This document shows, in pieces, positions 61,372-64,000 of a DNA stretch of 64,000 nucleotides. Each line of letters begins with the position of its first letter. Position 1 is the stretch's first letter. The stretch covers positions 62,001-126,000 of the forward strand of contig WTFY01000010.1 of the NCBI GenBank assembly GCA_011523795.1, read 5' to 3'. The position numbers were made by a program, and so were the translations under genes. The notes under the pieces were generated by a model. The model had not been told where the DNA came from. It worked only from the letters and a program-made list of their open reading frames with translations, and did no database searches. This DNA comes from Gammaproteobacteria bacterium (GTDB taxonomy: Bacteria; Pseudomonadota; Gammaproteobacteria; UBA4575).

Positions 61372-61692
61372 ATGGCTAAGTATCTGTTTCGAACAAGTTA
61401 CACCCAGGCAGGCATTAAAGGTCTGGTCAAAGAGGGCGGCACAGGACGGAGGGATGCTCTCAGGCAAACCGTGGAGGAGTTAGGGGGCACGCTCGAAGGC
61501 TTCTATTATGCTTTCGGAGACGACGACCTCCTGCTGATTGCCGATTTTCCCAATGAAGAGGAGGCAGCCGCGTTCTCGATGTTCGTCAGCGCTGCTGGGG
61601 CTTTGACCGTGTCCTGTACCGTACTGATGACACCGGAGATCATTGACGGGGCTGTGAAAAAGAGCGTGACCTACAGACCGCCAGGCAACTGA
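61372..61692 (+). CDS. GYD-domain protein
   Basis: 106-aa protein of the GYD family: KYLFRTSYTQAGIKGLVKEGGT, GGTLEGFYYAFGDDDLLLIADFP and VLMTPEIIDGAVKKSVTYRPPGN, i.e. a small ferredoxin-like alpha/beta fold with no known activity. GGAAGAGA 4 nt before ATG at 61372 fixes the start. Its tail is immediately followed by a transposase remnant, so the gene sits at the edge of the mobile island. Confidence 0.85.
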   Translation: MAKYLFRTSYTQAGIKGLVKEGGTGRRDALRQTVEELGGTLEGFYYAFGDDDLLLIADFPNEEEAAAFSMFVSAAGALTVSCTVLMTPEIIDGAVKKSVTYRPPGN

Positions 61693-61850
61693 ACTGCACA
61701 CTCACGGTACGGAGTGTGCTGAATGCGGAAGCCTTTTACTCACTGAACGAAGCACGGTGTGTGATCACACAATGGGTGCATCAGTACCACCACACCCTGC
61801 CCCATCAATCACTGGATAACTGGCCGCCTATTCGCGCATTTTTCGGGTAA
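61692..61850 (+). pseudogene. C-terminal fragment of an IS3-family transposase
   Basis: Frame reading VRSVLNAEAFYSLNEARCVI and TQWVHQYHHTLPHQSLDNWP ends with TAA at 61848-61850. This matches the end of IS3-type OrfB integrases (LNxExFYSLxEAxxVIxxW..YNxxRPHxSL). The catalytic part and the terminal inverted repeats are gone. Confidence 0.75.
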
Positions 61851-61882
61851 TATCCCAAAGAACACCCTGACAGGAGAGGACC

Positions 61883-62458
61883 ATGCGCATATTCCCGACC
61901 GCGATCGCGATGGCGGTCGCTCTCTGCGGCGCTACGGCGGCGTTCGCCGACGAGGACATCGCGGCACGCATCGGCGCCAGCCGGGAGGCCATCAAGTCGT
62001 TCGCCGGCGCCTTGCAGGAGCAGCTGGTGTCGGCCATGACCGCCGGCGGTCCCACCGCCGCGATCGAGGTGTGCAAGATCGCTGCACCGGACATCGCGGC
62101 GGAGGCATCGGACGAGCGGGGTTGGCACATCGGGCGCACGAGCTTGAAGCTGCGCAACCCCGCCAACGCGCCCGATGCGTGGGAACTCGCCGTGCTGCGC
62201 GGCTTCGAGACTCGCAAGGCCGCCGGCGAAGACCCTGCCGGGATTGACCACGCCGAGTTCGTGGTCCGCGACGGGCAGCGAACCTTCCGCTACATGAAGG
62301 CCATCGGCACGCAGCCGGTGTGCACGATGTGCCACGGCACCGGCATCACGCCGGAGGTCGCCGCGGCGCTCGACGCCCTGTACCCGGAAGATCAGGCACG
62401 CGGATTCGAGGTCGGTGACATCCGAGGCGCCTTTTCGATCGCTCAACCGGCACCCTGA
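61883..62458 (+). CDS. Heme-binding DUF3365 (Tll0287-like) periplasmic protein
   Basis: 191-aa exported protein: signal peptide MRIFPTAIAMAVALCGATAA with cleavage near AFA-DE, then helical sensor-type domain and a single c-type heme site CTMCHG (about 150-155). GRTSLKLRNPANAPDAWE is typical of DUF3365. AGGAGAGGA gives a strong start. Could be a redox or gas sensor; function unknown. High GC again, unlike the island to its left. Confidence 0.85.
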   Translation: MRIFPTAIAMAVALCGATAAFADEDIAARIGASREAIKSFAGALQEQLVSAMTAGGPTAAIEVCKIAAPDIAAEASDERGWHIGRTSLKLRNPANAPDAWELAVLRGFETRKAAGEDPAGIDHAEFVVRDGQRTFRYMKAIGTQPVCTMCHGTGITPEVAAALDALYPEDQARGFEVGDIRGAFSIAQPAP

Positions 62459-62611
62459 TCTAGATGTGCGGGCCTCGCCGGGCCGGACGCGGCACTGCTC
62501 GACATGCATTGACGGCGTGCAGCTGGTCAGTGCCCCCATGGCCGAATGCCTCTCCTGGTCCGAAGAACCGCTGGTAATTCACGATCTGGACACTAGGGTT
62601 CCTTGCTCGGC
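62459..62611. other. Intergenic between DUF3365 gene and bioF
   Basis: Convergent genes; no terminator with a U-tract was seen. Confidence 0.3.
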
Positions 62612-63796
62612 TTAAGTGGCCGAATGGCTCGTCTCGTCGTGATTGGTCCTGGCAGGCTGCAAGGCCTTTGCCAAGGTCTCGACCAGGCGGTCGATGTGCG
62701 TCTCGGTGTGCATGGCGGAAAACGTCACCCGCAGGCGGGCCTGCCCCCTGGCGACGGTCGGCGGGCGTATGGCGGGGACCAGGATTCCATGCTCGTGCAG
62801 GGTCTGGCTGAGCCTGAGCGCTGCATCCGCCGAACCGGTCATCACGGGCTGGATCGGCGTGACCGATGCGGTGACCGGCAGGGCCTGCTCTGCTGCACAC
62901 TTGCGGAAGTAGCCGACCAGTGCATGCAGCCTTTCCCTGCGCCAGGGTTCCTCGCGGATCAGTTGCAGGGCTGCACGGGCCGCATCGGCCAGGGGTGGGG
63001 GCAGGGCCGTGGTGTAGGCATAGCTCCTGGCCCGCTGGACACACCATTCGATGCTGTCCCCCGGGCCGGCGACGAATGCGCCGAAGGTGCCGAAGGCCTT
63101 TCCCAGGGTACCGACGACGAGCGTGTCCTTTTCGAGCCGGCCCTCCGTACAGCCTTTCCCATGCGGACCCAGCACGCCGATGCCGTGCGCATCGTCGATG
63201 ACGAGCCTGGCGCTGCAGACCCGGGCGATCTCCTGCAGGCGCTTCACCGGGCAGACGGTCCCGTCCATGCTGAATACGCCGTCGCTTGCAATCAGCCCGG
63301 GATGACCCGATACCGCTTCCAGCTTCTGCTGCAGTTCCTCCGTGTCCAGGTGCCGGTAGCGCTTCAGCCGGGCCCGGGCCAGCACGGCCGCATCGATCAG
63401 CGATGCATGGTTGAGGCGGTCCTCGAACACGACGGACGTGCGCCCGGCGAAGGCCCCGACGACCCCCAGGTTGGCCATGTACCCCGTTGAAAACAGCAGG
63501 GCCCGCTCGCAGCCCATGAACTCCGCAAGCTCCTCTTCCAGCGCATGGTGGCTCGTGTGATGGCCGGTGATGAGGTGCGAGGCCCCGCTGCCCACGCCGG
63601 ACTCGCTGGCCGTGCGCACCAGGCGCTCGGTGATCCGGGGATGGCTGGCCAGCCCAAGGTAGTCGTTGCTGCAGAACGACAGCACCTTTTTGCCGTCGAT
63701 GACCGGTTCGATCTCCTGGGCGGAAGACCGCACGCGCCGGGTGCGCAGCAGGTGCCCGGCCTGCAGCCGCTCAAGTTCCGTGGGCAGGTCGTCCAT
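62612..63796 (-). CDS. bioF: 8-amino-7-oxononanoate synthase
   Basis: PLP enzyme making KAPA from pimeloyl thioester and alanine in biotin synthesis. SNDYLGLASHPRITERL, SGVGSGASHLITGHHTSHHALE, IDDAHGIGVLGPHGKG and the PLP lysine motif GTLGKAFGTFGAFV. ATG at 63796 (MDDLPTELERLQAGHLLRTR) gives 394 aa; starts 11 nt after the bioB stop. Confidence 0.94.
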   Translation of the reverse strand: MDDLPTELERLQAGHLLRTRRVRSSAQEIEPVIDGKKVLSFCSNDYLGLASHPRITERLVRTASESGVGSGASHLITGHHTSHHALEEELAEFMGCERALLFSTGYMANLGVVGAFAGRTSVVFEDRLNHASLIDAAVLARARLKRYRHLDTEELQQKLEAVSGHPGLIASDGVFSMDGTVCPVKRLQEIARVCSARLVIDDAHGIGVLGPHGKGCTEGRLEKDTLVVGTLGKAFGTFGAFVAGPGDSIEWCVQRARSYAYTTALPPPLADAARAALQLIREEPWRRERLHALVGYFRKCAAEQALPVTASVTPIQPVMTGSADAALRLSQTLHEHGILVPAIRPPTVARGQARLRVTFSAMHTETHIDRLVETLAKALQPARTNHDETSHSAT

Positions 63797-63807
63797 GCAG
63801 GCCCGGT

Positions 63808-64000
63808 TCAGGCCTGTCCGGGTGCGCGTGAGGCGGTGAGCCGGTCGGCCTCGATGCCGAGACGGGAAAACAGCAAGCGGTCCTTTTCCGGGGCCGGGTT
63901 GCCGGCCGTAAGCAGGGTGTCGCCGTAGAAGACCGAATTGGCCCCGGCAAAAAAGCACAGCGCCTGGGTCTGCTCGTTCATGTCATCGCGTCCGGCGGAC
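63808..64000 (-). CDS. bioB: Biotin synthase BioB (C-terminal end)
   Basis: Only the last 63 codons lie in the window: [40 protein letters not shown] and [14 protein letters not shown], which match the BioB C-terminus. The upstream part is cut off. Pairs with bioF. Confidence 0.93.
   Translation of the reverse strand, partial: SAGRDDMNEQTQALCFFAGANSVFYGDTLLTAGNPAPEKDRLLFSRLGIEADRLTASRAPGQA

Overview
The window is a high-GC (roughly 60-65 %, judged by eye) chromosomal segment of a gammaproteobacterium that spans the replication origin. Three things support this: the order rpmH-rnpA-yidD-yidC-mnmE-mnmG-rsmG-parA-parB-atpIBEFHAGDC-glmU-glmS to the left of oriC, dnaA-dnaN-recF-gyrB to the right, and near-consensus DnaA boxes flanking dnaA. 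Most genes point away from the origin (minus strand to the left, plus strand to the right). The ATP synthase c subunit has the Asp-type, proton-type ion site. I cannot name the genus from sequence alone.

Layout. 1-2230: Zur-controlled zinc acquisition (a porin-like outer-membrane protein with a His/Glu-rich loop, then znuA, cut by the window edge). 2549-5983: the three-gene set circularly permuted ATP-grasp / alpha-E / transglutaminase. 6135-12533: accessory metabolic and stress genes (copper-type P1B ATPase with two YHS domains, DinB polymerase, an isochorismatase-fold protein lacking two of three catalytic residues, periplasmic Cu/Zn SOD, fatty-acid/sterol hydroxylase). 12689-23137: a nine-gene operon that I consider the most interesting part of the window. 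23345-41912: glmS/glmU, the complete atp operon with a recognisable promoter, parAB, tRNA-modification genes, yidC/yidD, rnpA, rpmH. 42098-49097: dnaA, oriC, dnaN, recF (carrying two parS sites), gyrB, exonuclease III. 49303-60257: an orphan ParA, an unusual HTH-ATPase-STAS regulator, AmpG, a Crc-like exonuclease III, a VanX-like dipeptidase, adenine deaminase, pyrE, argB, algC, dut, coaBC. 60385-61850: a low-GC island with a GYD-domain gene and an IS3 transposase fragment. 61883-64000: a heme-binding DUF3365-type protein, bioF and the end of bioB.

The candidate undescribed system (12689-23137) encodes two lipoproteins, a membrane-anchored TPR protein, a membrane protein with an FHA-like N-terminus, about five PEGA repeats and a formylglycine-enzyme-like domain without the catalytic cysteines, a small secreted protein, a MotA/TolQ/ExbB channel, a protein with an actin-like start and FHA-like end, and two von Willebrand factor A proteins. 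Both VWA proteins carry the same N-terminal helix with an Asp where ExbD/TolR have their proton-carrying Asp. My inference is an ion-driven envelope machine in which two VWA proteins replace ExbD/TolR/MotB. The FGE-like plus motor combination is reminiscent of GldK with GldLM of Bacteroidetes, although no homology is claimed.

Coding starts were chosen from ribosome-binding sites, overlaps with neighbours and the usual N-terminus of each family. Several lie well inside the longest open frame.
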